Positions 1-9,896 of a stretch of DNA of 37,257 nucleotides are shown in pieces. The DNA lies in NCBI GenBank assembly GCA_025363675.1, contig JANYDJ010000248.1, forward strand, positions 1-37,257. The letters are read 5' to 3'. The stretch comes from Flavobacteriaceae bacterium (lineage in GTDB: Bacteria > Bacteroidota > Bacteroidia > UKL13-3). How positions within the stretch are numbered: the first letter of the stretch is position 1; every line of letters begins with the position of its first letter. A program made the position numbers and the translations under genes. The notes under the pieces were generated by a model. That model was not told the origin of the DNA, did no database searches, and was given only the letters and a program-made list of their open reading frames with translations.

Positions 1-56
1 CTGTTAGTAATTTGTGTTTAATTTTCAAATTTAGATGAGAGGCAATAAATGTATAT

Positions 57-1382
57 TTGTACTACACAAACAAACTAATATATTATAGGGAGCAATCCAT
101 TAACCAAATTAACCAACAACTACATGACGAAACATTTAAACGCCGTAATACCAACGGCTGTAATGGATTTGTCAGAAAGCGAAAGTTAGGATTCAAAGAA
201 CTACTTATTTTAATTGGACAAGGTATGGTAAGATCAATACAGCGGGAGTTAAATCACTTTTACGCTAAACTCAAACAAGAGGATTATAGTATTCAAGAAG
301 TCACCAAAGGGGCCTTAACTCATTCACGAAAAAAACTTAAACCCGATGCTTTTGTGGAATTGAATCAAACAGTTGTAAATACTTTTTATGAGGGGGCACC
401 ATATAAAGTGTGGGATATACACAGACTAATAGCATTTGATGGGTCTACATTAAATTTGCCAGCACATCAAAGTGTAGTTGATACATTTGGGGAGCATGGT
501 TTTGGAAGCAAAGCTGATTTTAAGAAAAGTATGGCTACAGTATCTATATGTTATGATGTGCTGAATTTAGTAACACTCGACGCAAGAATAGATCGTTTTG
601 ATTGCTCAGAGCAAACGCTGCTCAAACAACATATACAAGCGATTGAATTTAAACAACATGATATTGTATTGCTGGACCGGGGTTATCCTTCTATATCATT
701 GATGTACAGTTTGCATCAAAGAGGTATTGGTTTTTGTATAAGAATGAAGGACAATTGGTGGGTGGAAGTAAAAAATATGGTGGAACAAAATGAACAGGAC
801 AAAGAGGTAATATTTAAACTGCCACCAAAAGACTTGCACCTGATGCAGGAATTTGAAACCGAAGAAAACTTTGTAAAATGCCGCTTGGTTGCAATTGAAC
901 TCGAAAATGGTGAAAAGGAAATATTGTGTGTATCGCTGCTGAATAAAGAAGAATATACCCTCGAAAATTTTAAGCAACTTTACCATTTTCGATGGAATAT
1001 TGAAGAAGCATATAAATTGTATAAATGCAGAGCGGGTATGGAAGTATTTTCAGGTAAAACAGCTAATGCGGTTAAGCAGGATTTTTTTGCTAAAATATTT
1101 ATGATGACTCTATGTGCTGTGTTGAGTTTCCCAATAGAAGCTAAGGTAAGATCGGAATCTAAACAGAAAAGAAAACATCCAAGGCAAATCAATAGAACAA
1201 ATGCTATTGCTTATTGCCGCGAATCATGGGCAATATTATGGTTAAGACAAACCAAAGACAAGTTCTTGGAATCATTTGACAGAATTATGTATAAAACAAC
1301 TGATATTGTCAGACCTGGACGTACATTTCACCGTAATCATAAAGCAAAACAGCCGCCAGCCATGACTTACAAACAGTTATAA
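57..1382 (+). CDS. IS4-family transposase
   Basis: DDE transposase of about 441 residues that would cut and paste its insertion sequence. Asp128 lies in the AFDGSTLNLP segment and Asp207 in VLLDRGYPS. The IS4 signature Y-(2)-R-(3)-E-(6)-K is perfect at Y309, R312, E316 and K323 (YHFRWNIEEAYKLYK). The length matches full-length IS4 transposases, so the catalytic core looks intact. The start is uncertain: the frame opens after a stop at 36-38 and has no early ATG. TTG at 57 is used here, but it overlaps a TAnnTTTG box at 52-59. I could not pair terminal inverted repeats; the left end may lie before the window. The family call is firm and the boundaries are not. Confidence 0.88.
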   Translation: MYYTNKLIYYREQSINQINQQLHDETFKRRNTNGCNGFVRKRKLGFKELLILIGQGMVRSIQRELNHFYAKLKQEDYSIQEVTKGALTHSRKKLKPDAFVELNQTVVNTFYEGAPYKVWDIHRLIAFDGSTLNLPAHQSVVDTFGEHGFGSKADFKKSMATVSICYDVLNLVTLDARIDRFDCSEQTLLKQHIQAIEFKQHDIVLLDRGYPSISLMYSLHQRGIGFCIRMKDNWWVEVKNMVEQNEQDKEVIFKLPPKDLHLMQEFETEENFVKCRLVAIELENGEKEILCVSLLNKEEYTLENFKQLYHFRWNIEEAYKLYKCRAGMEVFSGKTANAVKQDFFAKIFMMTLCAVLSFPIEAKVRSESKQKRKHPRQINRTNAIAYCRESWAILWLRQTKDKFLESFDRIMYKTTDIVRPGRTFHRNHKAKQPPAMTYKQL

Positions 1383-1555
1383 TCTTAATTCAACGACATT
1401 GAATGCATAATCTCGGTTTATACATCTTCATAAATAGTCAGGATAAATTTTACTTTTCTTTTCTTCATCACCCTTTCTAAAAAAATATTTTTTTTTACAT
1501 CCCAACACATTAAAAAAAGTTTTACCTTAGCCGCTTCAAATCAACCTTATATAAT
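1383..1555. other. IS right flank and leader of the surface-protein gene
   Basis: No gene seen. The first ~40 bases after the transposase stop probably hold the right end of the insertion sequence, but no matching left end was found. A T-rich stretch follows. A weak promoter-like box TACCTTAG lies at 1523-1530, 25 bases before the next ATG. Confidence 0.35.
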
Positions 1556-4500
1556 ATGAAGAATTTTTACATCTCGTTCAAAACAGGGATTTTTGTGGCT
1601 CTATTTTTTACATCAATACTAGGCAAGGCCCAATATTGTGCACCCTTACACTCTAATAACTGTGCTGCTACCTCTATTATTACAAAAGTGCAAATTACTG
1701 GCACCTCATTATATAATATTGTGGGAGCCTGTGCAAGCAATAGCCCAGTCACTGTTTTTGCAGCCACGGGTTTTCAAACCTGCACTTTGTATAGAGATAG
1801 TGGTTATAATATCTATACCCTTAGCGTAACCACCAACAATAACACCAAGCAGAAAGTGGGTATGTGGATTGATTTTAACCACGATTATGTATTTGATACC
1901 GTAGCTGAATGGTTTTTGATTAGTGCGTCCAATGTGCCCAATATGCCCAGCACTATTACTTTTACTGTGCCCAGTAATGCAGCTATAGGCCAAACAGAAA
2001 TGCGAATACGTACCCGCAACGCTGCCGCGGCTTTTGACAGTAGCAGCTATTGCAAAACTTTGGGATCGGGAACCACACACCGGTATACCATTACTATCGA
2101 TTCTCTCTCCACCTGCAGTGGCTCACCTACTGCCGGAAATATGGCCATTACCGCTGATAGTGTGTGCAATAAAATCACTGTCTTTTTTGCTAAAACTGGA
2201 GGCTCTTGGGCTCTTGGGCAAACTATACAATGGCAATGGTCTACAGACTCAATTAATTGGAGCGACTTGCAGGGCGATACACTTCTCAGTATCACCAAAG
2301 CGGTTACCCAAACAGGTTACTATCGCTATTATACTGCATGTGGGGGAAATGCCGATACCACTGCTGCACAGTTTATATATGTATATCCACTTACCACGTG
2401 TTTATGCACGCCTGGGCATATCAACTTTTGTAATACCAATCACCTTATCACTAATGTGTCTGTTACCGGAACCGGGGTAAACAATACTGTATCCAAATGC
2501 CAGTCGGCGGCGAGTGTGTGGTGGCAGTTTGGCCCAAGCAGCGGCACCAGCGATTCTATTTACTTAGGAAATACGTATGAATTTAAAGTAACAACCAATT
2601 TTAAGGATATTATAGGTATGTGGGTTGATTTTAACCACAATGCAGTGTTCGATACTTACGAGTGGTTTCTTATTAATAAATCATCTACGGCAAATGCCAC
2701 TAGTAGTTTATATGTTACCATCCCCACTACTGCTGATACCGGATATACGCCAGTCCGCATCCGTGCTATTAGTGCTGGAACGGTGCTCGATTCGAGCGGG
2801 GCATGCAAAGTTTTTGTATCGGGCAACAGCCACGACTATCAGTTGTATTTACGCCCATTGCCACCTTGCACCAATCCACCAACTGCGGGCAATGCAATTA
2901 CAACAGACACCCTGATATGTGCAAACAGTGCATTTACTTTAAGTTTGCAGGGTAATACTTTTGGTGCGGGCCAAAGCTACCAATGGCAACAATCGGCCAC
3001 TGGAAATGCGGGCACGTGGAGTGATTTGAGCGGAGATACTAATAGTGGTGCAGTGCTTATGCAAACTACCTCAAATTATTATAGATGCTTTGTAAACTGT
3101 GGTGGCAACGGCGATACAAGTACTACAGTATTTGTTGACTTAAAAACCTTTTACGATTGTTACTGCAGCCAAGGGATACACACAAATACCTGCGATAGTA
3201 CGCAAATGCTTACCAATGTGAGAATAACCAGTACCAGTTTGAACAATACCGTAAATAGTTGTTCTATATCGAGCACTGCACCCCATTTTGTGTTCAGCCC
3301 AAGTGGTAATCTTACAACTGATTTAGTTAGAGGAAAAACTTATAGGTTTAATGCCACCTCTAATATCAGTGGGACTATTTCTGCATGGATTGACTATAAT
3401 AAAAGTGGTTCGTATGACAGTGCTGAGTGGACACGTATTGCCGCAGTGTCGGGTATTAATGTGAATAATGCGGTAAACATTACCATTCCGGCCAATACAC
3501 CTTTGGGCCTAACGGGATTAAGAATACGTTTACGGAACGGGGCCGCGGTAAATACTGCGAAATATGCGTGCACCACATTTGCCAATGGCACTACCCACGA
3601 CTATATTATTAATATTATAGATCCCTACACCACCGATGTAGGCCCTAACCGATTGGTGAGCCCTGCCAATGCTCTGTGCTATACCAACAACGAACCTGTT
3701 ACGGTGCAGATAACCAATTACGCAAGCGACACATTAGATTTCACGAAAAAAAACCTCACGGTATCGGTAGATTTCAATGGTGTTAGCACTGCAAACTTTG
3801 ACACTACAATTACCACAGGCATACTTGCTCCTGGTGCAAATATGAATATCTATTTTGTTGATACAGTAGATATGAGCACTCCTGCAACAGCATATACCTT
3901 TAAAGTATATACCACCCTGGCAAACGATAGTAATATATATAATGACACTTTAAATATTACCCGCAATGCTGCTCAAAAAATGGCATTAAATTATATAGAG
4001 AAATTTAATAGTGCGGCTAGCATTCCTGCATCGTATACTGGGAATGGGTTTGGTTACAATGCCACCAATGGCGTGGGGGGCACTGGAAGTTTGAGAACTA
4101 CCTTTACCAATAACACAAATTCAGCAGGAGTGTCTCGTTCTCCAGTGGTGGGTCCACTCACCTCTATATCAGCACTTCGCTTCTCTTATAAGTCGAGTGC
4201 CGTGATGCAAAAAACCGATAGTGTTTTTGTTCAGTTGTCTACTGATTGTGGGATAAACTATACTACCGTTTTCAATATCAACGCAACCAATACACTCAAC
4301 AATTCTTATGCTTCTATACAATACAGTTTAGGTGCGTTTACGGGCAATAGTGCTGTAATTAGACTGGTAAAAATGGATAGCTCTGCGGTGTTGTCGTATG
4401 TTGATATTGACAATATGGTGATAGGCGATGTGCCTGATATTAATTTAGGGAATGATACCGTAGTGTGCGATAAAATTTTACTGAATGCGAATCCCAATGC

Positions 4501-6376
4501 AAAAGGATGGGACGTAAACTGGAGCACAGGTGCGGGTCCGCAGGATACCCTTACTATATATAATAGCGGCAATTATATAGCAACTGCCAGTGATAAAACA
4601 TACGGATTGGTAAATAGTGACACCATAAAAATTACGATATACACTACCCCAAAAGTTAAACTTGGAAATTCTCAAACTGTGTGCAATGGCACTGGTGTGA
4701 AGCTTGATGCGGGCAGCTGGCCTTCGGGTTATACCTATATATGGAATACGGGAGATACCACACAAACCATTACTGTTTATACTTCGGGTACTTATTCGGT
4801 AATCGTAAATAATGTGGCTGGATGTGCTGGAAAAAGTTCCGTAAAAATTAATGTGGTCAACAAACCTCAAGGTGTAAATTTAACCAAGGCTCAAAATTTT
4901 ACGGGCCAATTTAACCAAGGCACTGCAAGCAATCCCGATTTGGCCTGTGTAGGTAATAGCATGAGTTATAATATAACCCCTCCATCAGGATATTCAAACG
5001 CCCAATACGGGAGTAATTGGAGTATATTAATCGCTTCACTAAAAACTATTACTGGGGGCAATGCCGCCGGAGTAGTTACTATTAGCTACCCCAGTGCCAA
5101 CAGTGGTAATATAAATTTTATACCTGCCAAGGCAGATGCCGATTCTGTATTTGTGATCACCTTAATGGTAAAAGATAAAATTACAGGTTGCGATACCACT
5201 CTATATAGATACCTAAATGTGAACCCTAACCCCATAGTTAGTTTGGGTAATGACCTAACAGTGTGCCCTGGCATATCAGTAAACTTTAATGCTGGCAGCT
5301 CGTTTGCACAATATTTATGGAGCGATGGCAGTACGGGAAGTAGTATTTCTCCCACCACTGTAGGCATATATTGGATAAAGGTGACCGATAATAATAGCTG
5401 CAATAGTATCGATACTGTGCTGTTGAATAATTATAGTTTACCCAAAGTAGATATTGGCAAAGATCAAACTGTGTGTCCCGGAACAGCTGTAACCTTTACC
5501 TCTGTGGGCATCTGGCCAAAGTATGTATGGAACGATGGTAGTACAAATAACCAACTTACTACTACAAATCCTGGAACTTATTGGATGAAAGCGACAGACA
5601 ATAATGGATGCACAAACACCGATTCGGCATTGCTCAATAACTTTACCCCACCAACTGTAAACCTTGGTGCGGACAAAAGCATTTGCCCCAATAACAGTGT
5701 TACGATAGATGGTGGAACAGCTACAAGCTATAACTGGAATACTGCTGCTTCCACACAAACTATATCTGTATCTTCTGCAGGCACCTATTGGTTAGAAGTA
5801 TCTGATGCCAATGGCTGCAAAGGTCGTGACTCGATTAACGTAAATATATTGCCCAAACCGAAAGCAACATTTACTTATGTTAAAAACACGGCAACCAATA
5901 TACAGTTTACTCCCGACGATATTACCCATACTGCCTACAATTGGACTTTCGGCGATGGAAATAATTCCAATGCCGTTTCGCCCTTGCACAACTATAGCCT
6001 TATTTCGAATTATGTGGTAAACTTAGTTGTTACAAGCATAAATACTTGTACAGATTCAAGTAACCAAACTTTGGTATTATCGGGCATTGCCGAACAGCAT
6101 GTTTTGGTGAACGAGCTTAATGCTTTCCCAAATCCCTATACCCATGAAACAAATATTAGTTTTGCTCTTGCCAAAACCTCTTTTGCTGATATAGCATTAT
6201 ATGACTTGTATGGCAGGAAAATTAATACCATTAGCCATGGGAATATGAGTGCTGGCAAACATATACTAAACATTAATACCGCACAATATGCTAGTGTTGG
6301 AGGTATCTATTTTATAAGGATTTATATAGATGGGGAAATCTCCGTATTGCGAATTATAGATTTGAGTGCGAAGTAA
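1556..6376 (+). CDS. T9SS-exported GEVED/PKD multidomain surface protein
   Basis: Secreted or cell-surface protein of 1606 residues. A signal peptide (about 1-25, hydrophobic, ending GKAQ) is followed by three GEVED-type repeats recognisable by MWIDFNHD (~103), MWVDFNHN (~355) and AWIDYNKS (~609). Ig-like linkers with CGGN motifs lie between them. Residues ~690-1000 hold a CARDB-like and a jelly-roll/MAM-like stretch. From ~1000 to ~1430 there are several short repeats of the type 'LGNDxxVCPG...YxWxxGxTxxxxxxxxxGTYWxxVxDxxGC'. A PKD domain follows (~1435-1506, WTFGDGN). The C-terminus (~1517-1606, AFPNPYTHETNI... GIYFIRI) is a type A T9SS sorting domain. Such proteins act as adhesins or matrix components; the ligand cannot be read from sequence. 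A strong terminator follows. It is monocistronic and next to an IS. Confidence 0.9.
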   Translation: MKNFYISFKTGIFVALFFTSILGKAQYCAPLHSNNCAATSIITKVQITGTSLYNIVGACASNSPVTVFAATGFQTCTLYRDSGYNIYTLSVTTNNNTKQKVGMWIDFNHDYVFDTVAEWFLISASNVPNMPSTITFTVPSNAAIGQTEMRIRTRNAAAAFDSSSYCKTLGSGTTHRYTITIDSLSTCSGSPTAGNMAITADSVCNKITVFFAKTGGSWALGQTIQWQWSTDSINWSDLQGDTLLSITKAVTQTGYYRYYTACGGNADTTAAQFIYVYPLTTCLCTPGHINFCNTNHLITNVSVTGTGVNNTVSKCQSAASVWWQFGPSSGTSDSIYLGNTYEFKVTTNFKDIIGMWVDFNHNAVFDTYEWFLINKSSTANATSSLYVTIPTTADTGYTPVRIRAISAGTVLDSSGACKVFVSGNSHDYQLYLRPLPPCTNPPTAGNAITTDTLICANSAFTLSLQGNTFGAGQSYQWQQSATGNAGTWSDLSGDTNSGAVLMQTTSNYYRCFVNCGGNGDTSTTVFVDLKTFYDCYCSQGIHTNTCDSTQMLTNVRITSTSLNNTVNSCSISSTAPHFVFSPSGNLTTDLVRGKTYRFNATSNISGTISAWIDYNKSGSYDSAEWTRIAAVSGINVNNAVNITIPANTPLGLTGLRIRLRNGAAVNTAKYACTTFANGTTHDYIINIIDPYTTDVGPNRLVSPANALCYTNNEPVTVQITNYASDTLDFTKKNLTVSVDFNGVSTANFDTTITTGILAPGANMNIYFVDTVDMSTPATAYTFKVYTTLANDSNIYNDTLNITRNAAQKMALNYIEKFNSAASIPASYTGNGFGYNATNGVGGTGSLRTTFTNNTNSAGVSRSPVVGPLTSISALRFSYKSSAVMQKTDSVFVQLSTDCGINYTTVFNINATNTLNNSYASIQYSLGAFTGNSAVIRLVKMDSSAVLSYVDIDNMVIGDVPDINLGNDTVVCDKILLNANPNAKGWDVNWSTGAGPQDTLTIYNSGNYIATASDKTYGLVNSDTIKITIYTTPKVKLGNSQTVCNGTGVKLDAGSWPSGYTYIWNTGDTTQTITVYTSGTYSVIVNNVAGCAGKSSVKINVVNKPQGVNLTKAQNFTGQFNQGTASNPDLACVGNSMSYNITPPSGYSNAQYGSNWSILIASLKTITGGNAAGVVTISYPSANSGNINFIPAKADADSVFVITLMVKDKITGCDTTLYRYLNVNPNPIVSLGNDLTVCPGISVNFNAGSSFAQYLWSDGSTGSSISPTTVGIYWIKVTDNNSCNSIDTVLLNNYSLPKVDIGKDQTVCPGTAVTFTSVGIWPKYVWNDGSTNNQLTTTNPGTYWMKATDNNGCTNTDSALLNNFTPPTVNLGADKSICPNNSVTIDGGTATSYNWNTAASTQTISVSSAGTYWLEVSDANGCKGRDSINVNILPKPKATFTYVKNTATNIQFTPDDITHTAYNWTFGDGNNSNAVSPLHNYSLISNYVVNLVVTSINTCTDSSNQTLVLSGIAEQHVLVNELNAFPNPYTHETNISFALAKTSFADIALYDLYGRKINTISHGNMSAGKHILNINTAQYASVGGIYFIRIYIDGEISVLRIIDLSAK

Positions 6377-6402
6377 TTTCGTTTACCATTTTATATATAC
6401 CC

Positions 6403-6433
6403 AAAAGCCGTTCCTACTGGAGCGGCTTTTTTA
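6403..6433 (+). terminator. Rho-independent terminator after the GEVED gene
   Basis: Stem AAAAGCCGTTCC (6403-6414), loop TACT, stem GGAGCGGCTTTT (6419-6430). It has one G-T wobble, is followed by more T, and starts 27 bases after the stop codon. Confidence 0.85.
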
Positions 6434-6658
6434 TTGTTGCCATACAGCTCGTTCATTTCGCAACAGAAATTGGAGTAATTGATATTGATTTTTTTTGTAG
6501 CATGTCACTTATATATATATATTATTCTGAACCAAGTTAAGTAGCTGCTTATGGCTTGCTGATGTATGCAAACTATCTGTACTGAAATAAATTCGGTATC
6601 ACATATTCCGAAATGACAGGGTATTTATTTTTTGAATTTAAAAATGGAAATAATACAC
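6434..6658. other. Intergenic spacer between convergent genes
   Basis: Part of the 335-base gap between the surface-protein gene and tonB. Apart from the two terminators that bound it I see nothing coding. It is AT-rich, with a short TA dinucleotide run near 6510-6523. Confidence 0.5.
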
Positions 6659-6691
6659 AAAAAAAAAGCCCCACTCAAATTAGGTGGGGCT
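6659..6691 (-). terminator. Terminator of the exbBDD-tonB operon
   Basis: On the minus strand the stem is AGCCCCAC / GTGGGGCT (plus 6667-6674 and 6684-6691) with a 9-base loop, followed by a T run (A run at 6659-6667 on plus). It lies about 20 bases past the tonB stop. Confidence 0.88.
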
Positions 6692-6711
6692 ATAGGTAAT
6701 TTTATTTAATT

Positions 6712-7494
6712 TTACTCGTCGATTTTGTAGTTAACCGGCAATTGATATTTTTGTCTTACTGATTTTCCTTTTCTTTTAGCGGGTGTCCATTTGCCAGGGC
6801 CACTTATTTTTTTCAGTACCCTTAAAGCCTCTGCATCCAATCCTGGGCTTACCCCTTTAGATACATATACACCCGTAAGTCTACCATCAAGCTCAACTAC
6901 AAAACTCACATATACAGTACCTTCAATTCCTGCATCTTTTTCATAGGCAGGGTATTCAATCTCGCCTGCTAAATAATCATATAATTTGGGATATTCTGCT
7001 TGTTCGTCTACTTCATTCTTATCATAAAATTCTGGCTCTACAGGATCTTTCACATCTATTTTATCATCAATCACCCTATTTTCCTCTCCCGCTTGGTCTT
7101 TGGTATCAGCATGTTTTAAATCTTCGTTTTTTTCTATTTGGTGTTTTTCATCAATTTTTTCATCCTCTACAATTTTGGGAGGGGTGAACTGTTGCATTTT
7201 CAATTTGGGAGGGGGTGGAATAACTGGTGGGGGTGGTTTTTCCAAATCTTGCGGAGGTGGGGCCATCAGTTCTACTTTGGTTCTCTTCTTTTTTTCTTCT
7301 TTGGTTCTTTCTTTATCTTCTTTAAAAAACTTAGCTATCATTGGTGAGCTCATCAATAATATAAATGCCAAGATAGAAATAATACCTGAACGCGTAACAA
7401 CCTTGGGATAGAATATGCGTAAATCATACGCACCATATTTTTTATTTTTACGCTCAAAAATAATTTCGAGTATGTCGTTTCTAAACATGTTCAT
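6712..7494 (-). CDS. tonB: TonB energy-transducer protein
   Basis: Couples the inner-membrane proton motive force to TonB-dependent outer-membrane transporters. It has 260 residues. A short cytoplasmic N-terminus is followed by one membrane anchor (~36-55, IISILAFILLMSSPMIA). Then comes a charged and proline-rich periplasmic spacer (PPPQDLEKPPPPVIPPPPK, ~76-95). The C-terminal domain (~175-260) carries YPAYEKDAGIEGTVYVSFVV and ends LPVNYKIDE. It is the last gene of the exbB-exbD-exbD-tonB operon, 51 bases after the second exbD, and a strong terminator follows. Known for the family: the C-terminal domain binds the TonB box. Which transporters it serves is not visible here. Confidence 0.93.
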   Translation of the reverse strand: MNMFRNDILEIIFERKNKKYGAYDLRIFYPKVVTRSGIISILAFILLMSSPMIAKFFKEDKERTKEEKKKRTKVELMAPPPQDLEKPPPPVIPPPPKLKMQQFTPPKIVEDEKIDEKHQIEKNEDLKHADTKDQAGEENRVIDDKIDVKDPVEPEFYDKNEVDEQAEYPKLYDYLAGEIEYPAYEKDAGIEGTVYVSFVVELDGRLTGVYVSKGVSPGLDAEALRVLKKISGPGKWTPAKRKGKSVRQKYQLPVNYKIDE

Positions 7495-7545
7495 AATCGT
7501 GAGTTTTGTTTGGTTTGATTTTGCTTATACTAATTTAGTAAACGA

Positions 7546-8097
7546 TTATTCTATAAAACCTTTTTTCTTTAGGTTAACCTGATCATCGGGTTGAAAATCT
7601 ACGACCGCAAATTGTTTGATTCCACAAATTTCGAACTCATCCAATATATCCACCAAGTTACGGTACTTGCTATCTTTCATGGGCTTAATCAATATCACTA
7701 TTTCTTGGCTTTTAATTTTAGACAATATAATATTTCTAACCTCGATTTGTTTGGTTTTTAATACTTTTCTAATCTTCTCGGGGCCAAAGGTAGTTTTGGA
7801 AATATCGGGATCTTTTTTTAGCATTCCCATATACCAAAATATTTGGTCGTCCTTTCCCAAAATGAGGGTCATTGATTTTGATTCGGGTATGGTAATGTCT
7901 TCTTTGGGTTTTTCGTCGGTGGGCATGGTTACTTCAAGTGCACTTGGCTTGGCCATGGTGGTAGCAAGCATAAAAAAAGTAACCAAAAGAAACGCCAAAT
8001 CCACCATGGGTGTCATGTCAATTCGGGTGGAGAGTTTCTTCCCCTTTTTCTTTCCTTTATGTTTGCCTCCGCCTCCGGAGCTTTCTATATCTGCCAT
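7546..8097 (-). CDS. exbD: ExbD/TolR-family proton-channel subunit (second copy)
   Basis: Small inner-membrane subunit of the ExbB-ExbD-TonB motor, 183 residues. A basic glycine/lysine-rich N-terminus (GGGGKHKGKKKGKK) leads into TRIDMTPMVDLAFLLVTFFM (~24-43). The Asp in MVDLAFLL is the proton-carrying residue of the family. The rest is a periplasmic domain. It differs clearly from the neighbouring ExbD (8193-8831), so the two probably form heteromers or serve different partners, as is common in Bacteroidota, which often have two exbD genes per operon. There are 95 bases between it and the upstream exbD. Confidence 0.93.
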   Translation of the reverse strand: MADIESSGGGGKHKGKKKGKKLSTRIDMTPMVDLAFLLVTFFMLATTMAKPSALEVTMPTDEKPKEDITIPESKSMTLILGKDDQIFWYMGMLKKDPDISKTTFGPEKIRKVLKTKQIEVRNIILSKIKSQEIVILIKPMKDSKYRNLVDILDEFEICGIKQFAVVDFQPDDQVNLKKKGFIE

Positions 8098-8192
8098 TTT
8101 TTATTGGATGATTTAATGAGGTGCGATTGAATGATTTTGTTGTTCAGTTATCTGTGTTAGCATTGCTGATAACAGACAACCGAAACAGTATA

Positions 8193-8831
8193 TTATTTTT
8201 GTTTAGCTTTGGCTCCAGCCATCCTATTCTCTTCTTGACTAGTAATCATTTGAAAACGGTGACCTTGAATTGTTTTATTAGTAAGCACTTGTATTACCTG
8301 TTTTATAATAGGATAATTGGTTTCGCCATCGGCTTTAAGGGCTATTTGAGAACGGGGACTTGCTTTACGTGCGTTCCACATCCAAAAAAAGAGTTCATTC
8401 TTTTCAGGGATACTGTCCCACTTAATACCTGGCTGGTTTTTACGCATCTCGTCGGGTTCAAGTTTTATCCAATCGGCAAGGTCTTTGGCAGGTACACCAA
8501 AGGTTGACTGCAGCGAGAATTTTTTCCGTTCTTCGTCAGTTAGTTTCACATCTTTGGCAAAGTCCTTTATAAAGCCATCCAGCATATCTTCCATGTGTTT
8601 AGGATTATCCATACCCATAAATATTCGCCCATCTTTGCTTACGGTGATGGTAATTAAATCTTTATCGGGAATGGGTGTAGTAAGGGTTGATGAGGGCAAT
8701 ATTACTTGCACCGGTTCATCAGGTCTAAATTTGGTGGCCAGCATAAAGAACGTAACCAACAGGAAACCCATGTCCACCATGGCCGTCATGTCGATAAAAG
8801 TGCTTTTGCGGGGAATTTTTACTTTTGGCAT
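8193..8831 (-). CDS. exbD: ExbD/TolR-family proton-channel subunit (first copy)
   Basis: ExbD paralogue of 212 residues. The N-terminal membrane helix contains FIDMTAMVDMGFLLVTFFML (~12-31) with the conserved Asp in MVDMGFLL. The periplasmic part is longer than usual and ends in a lysine-rich tail (AGAKAKQK). It lies 27 bases downstream of exbB and is certainly co-transcribed with it. It acts with ExbB as the proton channel that energises TonB. Its distance from the second ExbD argues for an old duplication rather than a recent one. Confidence 0.93.
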   Translation of the reverse strand: MPKVKIPRKSTFIDMTAMVDMGFLLVTFFMLATKFRPDEPVQVILPSSTLTTPIPDKDLITITVSKDGRIFMGMDNPKHMEDMLDGFIKDFAKDVKLTDEERKKFSLQSTFGVPAKDLADWIKLEPDEMRKNQPGIKWDSIPEKNELFFWMWNARKASPRSQIALKADGETNYPIIKQVIQVLTNKTIQGHRFQMITSQEENRMAGAKAKQK

Positions 8832-8858
8832 TGCTTATATAATTTAGCTGCTCAAATA

Positions 8859-9674
8859 TTAACTATGTTTGGCTGCAAATGTTTGAGTGATACTATAACC
8901 ACTCTCGTCTATACCATAAGTTAGTTTATCTATTCTGGTGGTAAACATATTATAGAATATGATAGCCAAAATAGAAGTACCGATACCAAAAGCTGTATTA
9001 ATCAAAGCCTCAGAAATACCTGTTGACAGAGCAGAAGCATCGGGTGCACCAGCATTGGCCATGGCCGAGAACGCCTTGATCATACCCAGCACTGTTCCTA
9101 ACAATCCCAACAGTGTGGCCACTGAAGAAATGGTAGATAGTATTACCAGATTTTTTTCTAGCATGGGCAGTTCCAAAGAAGTTGCTTCTTCAAATTCTTT
9201 TTGAATAGCCAGAATTTTTTGGTCTTTTGGCAGGTCGTGGTTTTCACTCATTTCTTTATATTTACTAAGACCGGCTCGGGCTACATTGGCCACGCTACCT
9301 TTTTGTTTATCGCAAGCAAGTAGGGCACCTTGTATATCGCCAGTGTCAAGTTTATTTTTGATATTGCGTGAAAAGATGTTTATATTTTGAGTACCTGTGG
9401 CTTTTATAATGGTAACAAAGCGTTCAACCACAAATATGATAACGGTGAGCAACAAACCTAAAAGTATAGGTACGATAACTCCTCCTTTATGAATAACACC
9501 AAACCAGTGTTCTATTCCATCTTTTACGGGCTCTTTAAGCGGGTCGCCATCCATAAAATTGTCTTCGTTACCCAACACATACATATAGGTGAGTATACCA
9601 ACTATAAATGCTACTGGCACAACGATAAATGCAAACATGGCTGCAAAGCCTGAGGTTGATTCTTCTTTTTTCAT
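8859..9674 (-). CDS. exbB: MotA/TolQ/ExbB proton-channel protein
   Basis: Channel-forming subunit of the TonB motor, 271 residues. There are about four hydrophobic segments: ~12-32, ~64-90 (GGVIVPILLGLLLTVIIFVV), ~178-202 (STISSVATLLGLLGTVLGMI, the family signature) and ~220-245 (NTAFGIGTSILAIIFYNMF). A large cytoplasmic loop separates the second and third. The extra N-terminal helix is typical of the Bacteroidota form. It is the first gene of the operon and has a good promoter at 9715-9744 (minus). Confidence 0.93.
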   Translation of the reverse strand: MKKEESTSGFAAMFAFIVVPVAFIVGILTYMYVLGNEDNFMDGDPLKEPVKDGIEHWFGVIHKGGVIVPILLGLLLTVIIFVVERFVTIIKATGTQNINIFSRNIKNKLDTGDIQGALLACDKQKGSVANVARAGLSKYKEMSENHDLPKDQKILAIQKEFEEATSLELPMLEKNLVILSTISSVATLLGLLGTVLGMIKAFSAMANAGAPDASALSTGISEALINTAFGIGTSILAIIFYNMFTTRIDKLTYGIDESGYSITQTFAAKHS

Positions 9675-9714
9675 GATTCTTTTTACTTACTGATTTTTAT
9701 TTTTTTTAGGAGTG

Positions 9715-9744
9715 CAAAAATAGATTTTGTTTTGGTTTAAACAA
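9715..9744 (-). promoter_or_regulatory. Promoter of exbB-exbD-exbD-tonB
   Basis: On the minus strand: TTG (plus 9742-9744), 19-base spacer, then TATTTTTG (plus 9715-9722). This matches the Bacteroidota sigma-A consensus TTTG / TAnnTTTG. It leaves a leader of about 35 bases before the exbB ATG. Confidence 0.75.
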
Positions 9745-9840
9745 GTTTTGTTTTTGTTAATTATTTTTTTATCGAAATTTATTGGACAGTTCAATCTATT
9801 TGTGGGTAATAACGCAATACCTTTTGTTTGGTTGCATACT

Positions 9841-9848
9841 TACCTTTG
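9841..9848 (+). promoter_or_regulatory. Possible -7 box of the OmpA-like gene
   Basis: TACCTTTG fits TAnnTTTG and lies 48 bases before the start codon. No TTG is at the right distance upstream, so only half of the promoter is visible. Confidence 0.4.
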
Positions 9849-9896
9849 TTGTTCAGTCAAAAAATTGTAACTTACTTTAAATAAAAAACCAACACT

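Noticed and set aside
7100-7411. Gly/Phe-rich open frames antisense to tonB
   Set aside because: They mirror the proline- and lysine-rich spacer of tonB; low-complexity shadows with no start context.
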